Notes under the pieces: generated by a model
The model's input: the letters and a program-made list of their open reading frames with translations, nothing else
Told to the model about the DNA's origin: nothing
Databases searched by the model: none
Assembly (NCBI GenBank): GCA_020721965.1
Contig: DYLS01000031.1
Location: 1 to 45,776, forward strand
From: Blastopirellula marina
Lineage (GTDB): Bacteria; Planctomycetota; Planctomycetia; Pirellulales; Thermoguttaceae
Length of the DNA stretch: 45,776 bases
Reading direction: 5' to 3'
Made by a program: the position numbers and the translations under genes
Shown: piece by piece, positions 8,493 through 16,519 of the stretch
Numbering within the stretch: the first letter of the stretch is position 1
Layout of the letters: every line of letters starts with the position of its first letter

Positions 8493-8852
8493 GATTCTCG
8501 CCACTGCAAAACAGCTCGTCCTCTTGTCCATTCGACTCTTGCCATTTCGAGCGAAGCGAGAAATCTTGCGGTGCGCCACCGCCATTGCACGCCACTATAC
8601 GTTGCGTCTAGAAGTCGCTGTCAAGGCTATGTAATGTGCCTTAATGGTCGTGTGCAATGAGAGTCGGCCACCGGGAGAAATCTTGCGAAGCGAGAAAGCC
8701 TCTGGACAGGGTAAGATTTCTCCTCGCTGGCGCTCGTCGAAATGACATTCCGTCCCACAATGAAGGAACCTCCGGACAGTCGTCGGGAACCTCCGAACAG
8801 CCCTCGTTGTTTCACAAATCTTTTCTGTTACAGCTCAGCCGTGAACGGTTAC
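8493..8852 (+). repeat. Dispersed repeat F1, copy 1 (long form)
   Basis: One of four copies of a non-coding repeat built around CATTTCGAGCGAAGCGAG, AGAAATCTTGCG and TTTCTCCTCGCTGGCGCTCG, ending in CTCAGCCGTGAACGGTTACC. This copy carries the extra 117-base module (8569-8685) that recurs in copy 4, bounded by the direct repeat AGAAATCTTG at 8559 and 8676. It has two 21-base tandem units at 8766-8807. It lies between the HDOD gene and the end of dnaB and directly abuts an F2 repeat. Confidence 0.85.
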
Positions 8853-8940
8853 CCAGCCGTTATGCCTCGTTACCTCAAGCTGCTGAGGCAAGCAAACAAC
8901 CCTGCGTTGTGGCATCAGGGGTTGCGGCAAACGTTCTGTG
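8853..8940 (+). repeat. Dispersed repeat F2, copy A (partial)
   Basis: The right-hand part of the F2 family: CCGTTATGCC, then GAGGCAAGCAAACAACCCTG, GTTGTGGCATCAGGGGTTGC. It matches copies at 12994, 30132 and the inverted copies at 16168 and 43628. The left part (GCGCAGAGTCCGCC) is missing, as if truncated where F1 copy 1 joins. Confidence 0.7.
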
Positions 8941-8949
8941 CGGGCCAGA

Positions 8950-10416
8950 TCAAAAGGGGGCGTCGCCAAAGTCTTGCGGAACATAACCTTCGGGGACGTA
9001 GTCGTTTCCGTAGCCTCCTTCGTCCGTGGCCACGCTATTCTCGAACCGCGTAAAGTCTTTGAGCCACGTCAGCTTCACTTCCCCAATGGGGCCGTTACGC
9101 TGCTTAGCAATGATGATCTCCGCGAGTCCAACGAGGTTTTGGGTTTGCGCTTCCTCCAACGTGTGATAATACTCTTCGCGGTGAACAAACATGACCACGT
9201 CGGCGTCTTGCTCGATGGCCCCCGACTCGCGGAGGTGGCTGAGGCGTGGGCGATTGTCCTTGGCGACCTCGGTCTGACGGTTGAGCTGGGCCAGGCAGAG
9301 GATGGGGACTTTCAGCTCACGAGCCAGGGTTTTTAGGCGTCGCGTGATCTTGGCCACCTGTTCCTGTCGCGGATCTTTGGCGTTGTCCGGCTCGATCAGT
9401 TGCAAGTAGTCGATGACCACCAGACGGAGGTCTTCCTTGCGTTTGAGCCGCCTGGCCACGGCTGCAATCTCGGTGACGGTGCGGCTGGGAGAGTCGTCGA
9501 TCAACAGGCGCCCACGGCTCAATTCCCCCGCCGTCTTCACGAGCTTCTCCCGATCGTCCATCGACAGGAATCCGCTGCGGAACTTGTGCCCATTGATTTT
9601 GCCCCGCGAGCACAGCATCCTTTGGACCAGCTCCAAACGCGACATTTCGAGGCTCACGAAGAGCGTCGTCATGCCGGCATCGACGGCTACGTATTCGGCG
9701 ATATTGGTGGCCAGCGCGGTTTTCCCCATGCTGGGTCGGGCCGCCAGGATGACTAGCTCGGATTCGTGCAGCCCGCCCGTCAGTTTGTCCAGATCGGCAA
9801 ATCCGGTGGGCACGCCGGTACTGACCCCGTGCTCCATGCGGTGATCGAGGTGCTGAAACGCTTCCATCAGCACGTCACTGATGGGTGCGATTTCGCTCGT
9901 CCCGCGGCGATCTCGAACGGAAAAGATCCGCTCCTCGGCCCGATTCATTAACTCGCGGGGTTCGAGTTCGAGATGGAAGGAGTCGTGGACTATGTCCGTG
10001 CCGGCCTGGATCAAGGCGCGAGTAAAGGCGCGATTTTGCACGATCTCGGCGTAGTAGATGGCATGGGAAGCCACCGCGACGGATTGCGCGATGTCGGCCA
10101 GATACGCCCCGCCCCCCACCGCCTCGTATTCACCGTGGCGACGCAGCTCCTCGACCAGCAACATGGGGTCGATGGTACGATTCTCCGCGTGCATGGCCAG
10201 CATTCGGGCATAGATGCGGCGATGCGCATCTTGATAAAAATCGTCGCTGATGAGGCGGACCGCCACGTCATCCAGAACCCGCGGATCGAGGAGGATGCTC
10301 CCCAGAACAGCCCGCTCGGCCTCGTCGCTGTGCGGCGGCGTTCGCCCGAGCGGAGCAGACTCGCCGCCCCGCTGCCCCGAGCCTTTTCCCCGTTCGTTGC
10401 GTCCGTTCTCACTCAT
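8950..10416 (-). CDS. dnaB: Replicative DNA helicase DnaB
   Basis: A 488-residue hexameric helicase that unwinds the replication fork. After a short basic leader, the N-terminal primase-interaction domain starts near PHSDEAERAVLGSILLDP. The RecA-like motor follows with the Walker A loop ARPSMGKTALATN and Walker B-region LRLVVIDYLQLI. The arginine-rich motifs around LKVPILCLAQLNRQTE and EQDADVVMFVHREEYY are also present. No intein interrupts the motor domain. I chose the ATG at 10416 because GAGG lies seven bases upstream; a longer reading frame begins at a TTG (10452) without a ribosome binding site. The gene is alone, upstream of it is a degenerate tandem repeat (10496-10560), and its 3' end abuts repeat F2 copy A. 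Identity is firm. Confidence 0.96.
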   Translation of the reverse strand: MSENGRNERGKGSGQRGGESAPLGRTPPHSDEAERAVLGSILLDPRVLDDVAVRLISDDFYQDAHRRIYARMLAMHAENRTIDPMLLVEELRRHGEYEAVGGGAYLADIAQSVAVASHAIYYAEIVQNRAFTRALIQAGTDIVHDSFHLELEPRELMNRAEERIFSVRDRRGTSEIAPISDVLMEAFQHLDHRMEHGVSTGVPTGFADLDKLTGGLHESELVILAARPSMGKTALATNIAEYVAVDAGMTTLFVSLEMSRLELVQRMLCSRGKINGHKFRSGFLSMDDREKLVKTAGELSRGRLLIDDSPSRTVTEIAAVARRLKRKEDLRLVVIDYLQLIEPDNAKDPRQEQVAKITRRLKTLARELKVPILCLAQLNRQTEVAKDNRPRLSHLRESGAIEQDADVVMFVHREEYYHTLEEAQTQNLVGLAEIIIAKQRNGPIGEVKLTWLKDFTRFENSVATDEGGYGNDYVPEGYVPQDFGDAPF

Positions 10417-10495
10417 GGGATGCCTCGGACATGATACGTTCGGAACCTTCAAAACAACTCAGCGAGTTCACGGTCCAGCGGTTGATACCGGCTGC

Positions 10496-10560
10496 TCTGC
10501 CTGCCGTGCCGATAAGGTTCTCTGCCTGTTGTGCCGTTGTTGTGCCGATAAGGGCCTCTG
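10496..10560. repeat. Degenerate ~25-bp tandem repeat upstream of dnaB
   Basis: TCTGCCTGCCGTGCCGATAA at 10496 recurs as TCTGCCTGTTGTGCCG at 10521 followed by TTGTTGTGCCGATAAGG. The array is two to two and a half imperfect units, 80-144 bases before the dnaB start codon. Confidence 0.5.
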
Positions 10561-10646
10561 ACCCCAATCTAGCGGCCCCGGCGTGCGCCGACAATTCACC
10601 CAAATTAGGCTTTCGACCTATGCTTGCCGGGGTGTATCCGGCGCGC

Positions 10647-10674
10647 AAAAAAGAGGCCCGAACCAGCGGGCCTC
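10647..10674 (-). terminator. Rho-independent terminator
   Basis: On the minus strand the arms GAGGCCCG and CGGGCCTC enclose CTGGTT and are followed directly by six Ts. It ends whatever is transcribed leftward from the methylase gene or from the structured segment before it, and separates that transcript from dnaB. A second small hairpin (GCCGG/CCGGC) lies just beyond at 10626-10642. Confidence 0.75.
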
Positions 10675-10860
10675 GAACGAGTCCAGGCATTCCTCGGGCT
10701 GAATGTGCCCCAGTGCACGGGGTCTCGTGGCCTTCCCTTCCGCCACCAACGCCCCCGAACCTTCCGCGGGCCGCAGGGGCGGTGGCCTGGCCAAGTCCTT
10801 TGGCAGAGCGAACGCTTGCAAGTGAAGGCTTTGCACGGAATTGGCGAGACTTTGAGACAC
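10675..10860 (-). other. GC-rich structured segment ahead of the terminator (possible ncRNA or 3' UTR)
   Basis: On the minus strand this non-coding segment can fold into a long arm (10776-10786 with 10742-10756, GCCACC/GGTGGC and GCCCC/GGGGC pairings) and a CCCC/GGGG hairpin at 10708-10722. It then runs into the terminator at 10674. It could be an independent small RNA or the structured 3' end of the methylase mRNA. I compared it from memory with 6S RNA, SRP RNA, RNase P RNA and tmRNA and saw no convincing match, so it stays unassigned. Confidence 0.3.
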
Positions 10861-10907
10861 GTCCTTTCGGCAAGGGAGGTGCTACCGCAAATCTACTCGA
10901 TCTGCGT

Positions 10908-11807
10908 TCAGTGCGAATGTGTGTGCTGAGTGGGCGGCGTCTTCTTGTGCCGGTATGTCAGGAAATCGCCCACGTAAATCATGTATTCGAACGGCAACTG
11001 CTCTGGGACGACCTCCCGCTGGATCGTCCCCAGCGTGGCCTGGATGACCCGCTCTTTATCCTTGTACCCGGCTTGGATCACAACGGCGACGGGGGTCTCC
11101 GGCGGATAATGCGTCTTCAGCTTTTCGATGAGGGAGTTGAAATCCGCTCGCATGGTGAATAGCACCATCGTGGCCCGATGCTGGGCCAATTTGTCGATGG
11201 TATCCGTTTTACCCGGCCAGTCATTGGCAGACAGGATTACCGATTTGGTTTCGGTGGCATTGGTGATGCCTCGCCCGATGGCGGCGTTTCCAGCATTGAA
11301 GGCACTCACGCCCGGCACGACCTCAGGGTGCAAATCCTCGAACTCTTCCAGGCACCATGACCACGGACCATAAATCAGCGGATCGCCGTGGTCCGCGATG
11401 ACCACAGTCTTTCCCTGAGCGATCGCCTGGCGTACCCGTTGAATGAATTCGCTCCTTTTTTTGGCCAATTCTTCGGCCCGGGGCCGTTCCTCAGGCGGCA
11501 ACGTTTCGATATCTACCCCATAGTACTCGAACAGTCGCCAGTAGCCGGTGACCACCTCCTTGTCGGCGAGATATGCGCCACATTTTTCACGAATTCCGTC
11601 CGTGCAGAATACCAAGTCCGCCTTCTGGATGGTAGCAATCGCCCGCAGAGTGATCAGGTCCGGATCGCCCGGCCCAACCCCGACCAGAAAGAGCTGGGTG
11701 GGATGCGCCTGAGCCGGCAGTCCAAGGCAGGAGAACAAAACAATCGCGAAAAGGCACGTACCCTGCCGCAAACAGCTCCAGAAACCTAGCAACTTTTGAT
11801 TCTTCAT
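10908..11807 (-). CDS. Tetrapyrrole methylase-family protein with a signal peptide
   Basis: A 299-residue protein of the SAM-dependent tetrapyrrole (corrin/porphyrin) methylase family. The SAM-binding hallmark LFLVGVGPGDPDLITLRA begins near residue 40, with further family motifs at ADHGDPLIYGPW and VVPGVSAFNAGNAAIGR. Overall it looks nearest to precorrin C11/C20-type enzymes. Unusually, residues 1-34 form a classic export signal: basic start, hydrophobic core CLFAIVLFSCLGL, and a likely cleavage after AQA. The C-terminus is His-rich (TQHTHSH). The ATG at 11807 is preceded by GGAGGT at nine bases, so the signal peptide is in the gene product and is not an artefact of a too-early start. No cobalamin or haem genes flank it. 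Upstream lies an eight-unit 16-base tandem array. The enzyme activity and its compartment are uncertain. Confidence 0.8.
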   Translation of the reverse strand: MKNQKLLGFWSCLRQGTCLFAIVLFSCLGLPAQAHPTQLFLVGVGPGDPDLITLRAIATIQKADLVFCTDGIREKCGAYLADKEVVTGYWRLFEYYGVDIETLPPEERPRAEELAKKRSEFIQRVRQAIAQGKTVVIADHGDPLIYGPWSWCLEEFEDLHPEVVPGVSAFNAGNAAIGRGITNATETKSVILSANDWPGKTDTIDKLAQHRATMVLFTMRADFNSLIEKLKTHYPPETPVAVVIQAGYKDKERVIQATLGTIQREVVPEQLPFEYMIYVGDFLTYRHKKTPPTQHTHSH

Positions 11808-11835
11808 CGTTCTGCTACCTCCAAAATCCCGTAAA

Positions 11836-11963
11836 AACACGAGCCTGATCGACCACACATCTGATCTATCGCAAATTTGATTTACCACAAACCGCGTCTA
11901 CCCCAAATGTGAGCCGACGCAAATGTGAGTTACCACAAATGTGAGATACCGCAAGTCAGGGAT
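11836..11963. repeat. Eight-unit 16-bp degenerate tandem array
   Basis: Units start at 11836, 11852, 11868, 11884, 11900, 11917, 11932 and 11948 and are 15-17 bases long. Consensus is about ACCRCAAATGTGAGWT; the best units are ACCACAAATGTGAGAT and ACGCAAATGTGAGTT. The array begins 29 bases upstream of the tetrapyrrole methylase start codon. It is contiguous, with no spacers, so it is not a CRISPR array. It could be an iterated operator or a neutral expansion. Confidence 0.8.
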
Positions 11964-11994
11964 ACGTCGTGCGCACGAAGTCGATTCAGGAGCG

Positions 11995-12021
11995 GTATTA
12001 CGATAGTAATCATGGTAATAC
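11995..12021. promoter_or_regulatory. AT-rich dyad upstream of the tandem array
   Basis: GTATTAC and GTAATAC form an inverted repeat with 13 bases between, inside a locally AT-rich stretch (about 11990-12040) 188 bases before the methylase start. On the minus strand the same stretch offers TTTGCG and TACTAT 16 bases apart. It may be a promoter/operator for the methylase gene. Confidence 0.28.
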
Positions 12022-12143
12022 TAGCGCAAACAAAAACAAGCCCCACTTCGATCGGAATGGGTTTGCCCTCCGACTCGCTGGCCGACGCTCCAAGCCGCAT
12101 GGCGAGACTTCGGGGTTGCGGTGCTAATCGCGCGGAAAGCCCT

Positions 12144-12764
12144 TCAACCCGATTCCTGGGTGCCAGAGTCGAAAGGTGGGGCCTCCTTCGCCAGTTGCGC
12201 GATGGCGCGGAATTCGGCCGTCCCCGCACGAATGCACCATTCGAACATGGCCGCCTCCGTGGTCGTCAACACAGCCCCGGACAGCTCCATGCGGCGGAGT
12301 GCGGTGGCATAATCCGTCTCGTAACGCGAGCCGACGGCGTCCACGGCCACGTACACGCGATACCCTCCGCTCAGCAGGTCCAAGGCTGTCTGCTGCACGC
12401 ACACGTGAGTCTCGATCCCGCACAGCAAGATGCGGTGGATGTCGCTGGTCCGCCACGATTCGAACAGGGTGGCACACTCGCGGCAACTGAACATCAGCTT
12501 TTCCTGCCGAGGGCCGAGCCGTGCCGCCAGCTCCGCCACGGTGGGACCTAGCCCTTTGGGGTACTGTTCCGTGGCTGCGACCGCCATGTTCAAAATCTTG
12601 GCCGCATCCAGCAACCTGCGGATATTCCATGCCACGCGCTGCCCATCCCGGATTGCGGGAAGCAAGCGTTGCTGCACGTCGATTACCAACAGGGCCGTGT
12701 CATGGGGGGACATCAGCTCTGGACTGCGAGGAATCTCTGGCGTCTGGGGTTCATCCTGGCCCAT
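12144..12764 (-). CDS. Isochorismatase-family cysteine hydrolase
   Basis: A 206-residue hydrolase of the isochorismatase/nicotinamidase superfamily. The expected catalytic triad can be traced: Asp in TALLVIDVQQRLLP (about residue 25), Lys in TEQYPKGLG (about 66) and the nucleophilic Cys in CGIETHVCVQQTALDLL (about 117). The TEQYPKGLG pattern resembles the ISOC1/YcaC-like branch of unknown substrate and not dedicated isochorismatases or nicotinamidases. The protein is soluble and probably cytoplasmic. I chose the ATG at 12764 because AAGGGAG lies seven bases upstream. It is a single gene on the minus strand with no pathway partners next to it, so the substrate cannot be inferred from context. 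Confidence 0.87.
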   Translation of the reverse strand: MGQDEPQTPEIPRSPELMSPHDTALLVIDVQQRLLPAIRDGQRVAWNIRRLLDAAKILNMAVAATEQYPKGLGPTVAELAARLGPRQEKLMFSCRECATLFESWRTSDIHRILLCGIETHVCVQQTALDLLSGGYRVYVAVDAVGSRYETDYATALRRMELSGAVLTTTEAAMFEWCIRAGTAEFRAIAQLAKEAPPFDSGTQESG

Positions 12765-12993
12765 GTGCAACTCCCTTTTCTGCCGAAATCGGATCGTCTT
12801 TCGAAGGAACCGTGAAAACGATCTGCGCCGCCGGCCGCCGCTACACCGGAAGGTGGGCGAGCGTGGCCCCACCCCGCCTTCCCATTCACGGAACAGCCTG
12901 GCACAGCATCAATGGCCCCGCACAGCATTGCGGAAAATAGCCTCAAGGAACGTTGCGGAAAAAGGCGAAAAACCGTATTTTACCACGAGATGT

Positions 12994-13120
12994 GTAGTCC
13001 TGCGCAAAGCCCCCCTGACGGCATGAGGTGGCCGGTACATGTGCGAGGCGTTGGGCTCAATCCCTGCAAAGTGTTGAGGCAAGCAAATGCCCGCGAGCTG
13101 TAGTATTCGGAGAACCCTGC
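12994..13120 (+). repeat. Dispersed repeat F2, copy B
   Basis: Contains the F2 landmarks in order: GCGCAAAG with CCCCCCTGACGGCATG, GTGCGAGGCGTTG, GTTGAGGCAAGCAAATGCCC and GAGCTGTAGTATTCGG. It lies in the gap between the isochorismatase gene and the M16 protease gene (12765-13251), which otherwise shows only short CACAGCAT direct repeats near 12900. Confidence 0.65.
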
Positions 13121-13251
13121 ACTTGGCAACTCCGTACAGCTCTCCAATAATGCTAAACGATTTGCTTCCGTTGTGCCTCGCTCGGTTGCGGGTACCGGTA
13201 GCGCCGCCCTGCGACCGTCACGAGGGTAAACTCTCCTGGAGAGATATTGGC

Positions 13252-16008
13252 ATGAGATTTTTCCTGGCGAAAGTGCTCCCACGTTTTGCTCCTACTCTGG
13301 CTGCGTGGTTCGTTGCCGGGCTGATGGCCGTCCCCGGCCTCTCCCAGCCGGCGGCGATCTCTCCGCCCTCAGAGTCCCCCAAGGAGGCTGAAGTGACCGA
13401 CGTCCCCCAAATCACCGAGCGAGTCAGCTTTCCGGACAGCATTACGCTCTGCGAACTATCCAATGGTTTGACCATTCTGGTGCAAGAAAATCACACGGCG
13501 CCGGTGGCCACCGTGCGCTGCTTTGTTCGCAATACCGGCAGCATTTACGAGGGCAAATACCTGGGGGCGGGATTGAGCCATGTGCTAGAGCACGTCGTCG
13601 CCGGCGGAACCACCACGAACCAAACGGAAAAGGAAATCGCGGAAATCATCGACCGTTTTGGCGGAAAAACGAATGCCTTCACGTCCAGCGACATGACGGC
13701 GTACTTCATCGATTGTCCCGCAAAGAACGTTCAGGAGGCGATCTCTCTACTGGCCGACGCCATGCAACATATCGCCTTCGAGCCGACGGAATTCGAACGG
13801 GAACTCAAGGTCGTCAAACGCGAGCTTGCCGACGGCGAAGCCAATCGGCAGCGCGTGTTGTGGAAGATGCTGAACCAAACCCTCTATTTGCAGCATCCGG
13901 CGCGGCATCCCATCATCGGTTATCTGGATGTACTCAATCAGACCACCAACGAGGCGATCGTCGAGTTTTACCGGTCGCGTTACGTGCCGAACAATCAGGT
14001 CTTCGTGATCGTGGGCGACGTACAAACAGACGAGGTGCTCGCACAGGTCGCGGAATGCTATCGGGGCAGCCGCCGTGCCTTTGAGACGTACGTGCCGCTG
14101 GTGCAAGAGCCGCCGCAAACGTCGCCTCGTGAGTCGCTTCGCGAGATGGAGGGTGAGACCTGCAACTTCATCCTGGCCTGGCCCACGGTGCGCCTCAGCG
14201 ATTCCGACTTGTACCCGCTGGACGTGGCCGCCGAGATCCTTACCCGAGGCGAAAGCTCCCGGCTGGTGCGGCGGTTGCGGCGGGATCGCCCGTTGGTCCT
14301 CAGCGTCGATGCGGTCAGCGCGACCCCCTCCTATGTCCGCGGTTGGTTTGGCGTGATGGTGGACTGCCCGGTCGAGAATCAGGCCGAGGCGGAGGCGATC
14401 ATCATGGAGGAGATCCGCAGGCTGAGCGAAGAACTGGTGCCGCAGGCCGAGCTGGATCGCGTCAAGCGGAAGAAGGCTGCCGACCTGATCTTCGACCGCG
14501 AAACCGTGGCCTCTGCGGCGGACAGCATCGGCCGGGCCTTCGTGGCAACCGGCGATCCGCGGTTCGACACGGCCTACACCGAGGCCATTCAGCGGGTCAC
14601 GGCGGAACAGGTCCGTGAGGTCGCGAGGCGCTATTTCGTGCCGCAGCGGCTCAATCGCGTGTCCATTTATCCGCCCGGCAAATCGCCAGCCCGGCAGGTT
14701 GCCGCCTCCGCCGCAGAGGAGACGCCGGCCCAAATGGTCAAGCTGCCCAACGGCTTACGAGTGATCTTGAAACGCCAATCGAATCTGCCCCTGGTCACCA
14801 TGCAAGTGGCGATCCTGGGGGGCAATCTCGTGGATGATGAATCGACCGCGGGCCGCTCCAACCTGGTGGCCCAAATGCTCGACAAAGGCACGACGAAACA
14901 TTCCGCGCCGGAGATTGCGGAACTGTTCGACACGTACGTTGCCCGTGTTAGCTTCTCATCCAATCGGCATACGTTTACGGCCCGATTGTGGACCGTGCGG
15001 GATCAATTCGAGGAAGCGGGCAGACTTGTCGCCGAGTGCCTGTTCCAACCGACGTTCCCGGAGGACGAGCTGGCCAAGGTCAAGCAGCTTGCCTTGACGG
15101 CAATCGCGAACCGCAAGGCCTCGCCGCAGGCGGAAGCGATGGAGCTGTTCTGCGACTTGCTGCCCCCCCAATCGCCTTTCCATATCTTGCCCGAAGGAAA
15201 ACGGGAAAGCGTGGAACGGCTCACCCGTGACGACCTCGTGCGGCATCACGCCCGGTATTTTGTACCGGAAAATATGGCCGTGGCCATCTTCGGCGACATC
15301 GATCCCCAGCGAGGACTGAGTCTGGCCCAGGAGTGGTTTGGCAATCTGGCACCGGCCGAGAAGCCGGCGACGATCTCGTTCGACCGCGACAACTCGATCC
15401 CCCACGATGTGGCTAAGCATCTGCAAACGCAGAAGCCGACGGCCTTCCTGTTCCTCGGTTACACCGCGCCCTCTGTTCGCGATGCCAAGGAATATGCCGC
15501 GATCGAGGTGTTGGATACCGTCATGTCGGGCTACGGTTACCCCGGCGGGTGGCTTCATGAAGAACTTCGCGGGGAGGGCTTGGTGTACATGGTCCACGCC
15601 ACGACCTTTGCCGGACCGACGCCCGGCTTCTTCGTGATCATCGCCCAGACTTCGCCTGAATCTCTCGGGGAGGTCATCTCTCGCATCGAGCAGAAGGTGG
15701 AGAAAGCCAAGGCGGGCCAAATCGATCCTAAGGAATTGGAGATCGCCAAGCAGCTCATCACGGCTTACCATGCCCAAGAGAACACGACCATCGGCGATCA
15801 GGCTTTTCAGGCCGTTTTGAATGAGCTGTACGGTTTGGGGTACGACTACGAGAAGACGTTCGACTCGCGCATCGAGGCCGTCTCGCTCGATGACGTGGTC
15901 GCGGCGGCGCGGAAATTCTTGGGGAATGCGATCCTGGCCACGACTTCGCCGATGCCTGCGGCTTCTCAGGCCGCGCCAGGCACCACCACCTCGCCCGCAA
16001 AGGATTAG
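13252..16008 (+). CDS. Exported two-domain M16 (pitrilysin/insulinase) zinc protease
   Basis: A 918-residue protein with an N-terminal signal peptide (hydrophobic LAAWFVAGLMAVPG, likely cleavage after about residue 31), so it should act in the periplasm or outside. The first M16 half (about 57-480) has the inverted zinc site HVLEH at 110-114 and the distal ligand Glu191 in KRELADGEANR. The second M16 half (about 490-890, starting near MVKLPNGLRVILKRQ) has NLVAQMLDKG where the zinc motif would be and is therefore a structural, non-catalytic half, as usual in this family. The halves probably close like a clamshell around peptides. The ATG at 13252 follows GGAGAG at nine bases. With the peptide transporter at 20-27 kb it fits a peptide-scavenging lifestyle; M16 can also process other exported proteins. 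Confidence 0.92.
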   Translation: MRFFLAKVLPRFAPTLAAWFVAGLMAVPGLSQPAAISPPSESPKEAEVTDVPQITERVSFPDSITLCELSNGLTILVQENHTAPVATVRCFVRNTGSIYEGKYLGAGLSHVLEHVVAGGTTTNQTEKEIAEIIDRFGGKTNAFTSSDMTAYFIDCPAKNVQEAISLLADAMQHIAFEPTEFERELKVVKRELADGEANRQRVLWKMLNQTLYLQHPARHPIIGYLDVLNQTTNEAIVEFYRSRYVPNNQVFVIVGDVQTDEVLAQVAECYRGSRRAFETYVPLVQEPPQTSPRESLREMEGETCNFILAWPTVRLSDSDLYPLDVAAEILTRGESSRLVRRLRRDRPLVLSVDAVSATPSYVRGWFGVMVDCPVENQAEAEAIIMEEIRRLSEELVPQAELDRVKRKKAADLIFDRETVASAADSIGRAFVATGDPRFDTAYTEAIQRVTAEQVREVARRYFVPQRLNRVSIYPPGKSPARQVAASAAEETPAQMVKLPNGLRVILKRQSNLPLVTMQVAILGGNLVDDESTAGRSNLVAQMLDKGTTKHSAPEIAELFDTYVARVSFSSNRHTFTARLWTVRDQFEEAGRLVAECLFQPTFPEDELAKVKQLALTAIANRKASPQAEAMELFCDLLPPQSPFHILPEGKRESVERLTRDDLVRHHARYFVPENMAVAIFGDIDPQRGLSLAQEWFGNLAPAEKPATISFDRDNSIPHDVAKHLQTQKPTAFLFLGYTAPSVRDAKEYAAIEVLDTVMSGYGYPGGWLHEELRGEGLVYMVHATTFAGPTPGFFVIIAQTSPESLGEVISRIEQKVEKAKAGQIDPKELEIAKQLITAYHAQENTTIGDQAFQAVLNELYGLGYDYEKTFDSRIEAVSLDDVVAAARKFLGNAILATTSPMPAASQAAPGTTTSPAKD

Positions 16009-16076
16009 TACCGGACTTCTGCAACTTGGGTTCGCAAGCTCCATCCTCCCCCTCGGGAGATGGTAGGGCGAAGGCA

Positions 16077-16091
16077 GTTTCCTATGGAAAC
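16077..16091 (+). terminator. Possible terminator of the M16 gene
   Basis: GTTTCC and GGAAAC pair around TAT, followed by CGTTTTCC. The T-run is short. A second GC-rich hairpin (CCATC and GATGG with inner CTCCC/GGGAG) lies upstream at 16042-16064. Both are 35-85 bases after the protease stop codon. Confidence 0.3.
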
Positions 16092-16167
16092 CGTTTTCCT
16101 GGCTTTCCTGGCTTGCCCAGCCCTCCCTTCTGCCGCCCTCTCTCAGAGGGGGATCGAGCAGTTTGCA

Positions 16168-16296
16168 ACGGCCCATTCCGTACTACAGCGCACGATGGAT
16201 GGATTGGCTCAATATCTTGTGGCGATGCGACATAGCGCCTCGCATCCATGCTGCGCACGCCATGCATCGGGCGGACTCTGCGCCGCAGGGCAGGCT
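16168..16296 (-). repeat. Dispersed repeat F2, copy E (inverted)
   Basis: Read on the minus strand it has CTGCGGCGCAGAGTCCGCCC, GATGCATGGCGTGCGCAGCA, GCGAGGCGCTATGTCGC, ATTGAGCCAATCCATCC and CGTGCGCTGTAGTACGG. It is the cleanest full-length F2 copy, lying between the M16 gene and the end of the porin gene. No other feature is seen in 16009-16519. Confidence 0.8.
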
Positions 16297-16519
16297 CAGT
16301 AAACCATCATTGCCAGGGTACTATCGCAGCCCTCTGTGCGAAAAACCAGATCGCAACAAACGGGGCCAGACGCGACTGGGGTCGGCCGCCATAAAAAGTT
16401 GCGGCCCGATCTCGCCTGGATCCGGGCCGCATTGGTGCCACAAGACGGACAACATACTGATACTGTGAGACAACACACTGGGCGATAAAGTACTGTGCGA
16501 CAGTGGCCGCGATCAGCTT

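Noticed and set aside
8950-10452. Upstream TTG start (10452) for dnaB
   Set aside because: No ribosome binding site; the ATG at 10416 has GAGG at correct spacing and the product then matches the usual DnaB start.
10675-10860. Assignment of the structured segment as 6S, SRP or RNase P RNA
   Set aside because: GGAAGG strings and long arms suggested it, but the diagnostic loops and conserved boxes of these RNAs could not be found.
11836-11963. CRISPR-like reading of the 16-bp array
   Set aside because: Units are contiguous and degenerate with no unique spacers, and there are no cas genes.
14956-16176. Long minus-strand open frame opposite the M16 gene
   Set aside because: Arg/His/Leu-rich shadow of a clearly homologous plus-strand gene; GC-rich codon use opens antisense frames.
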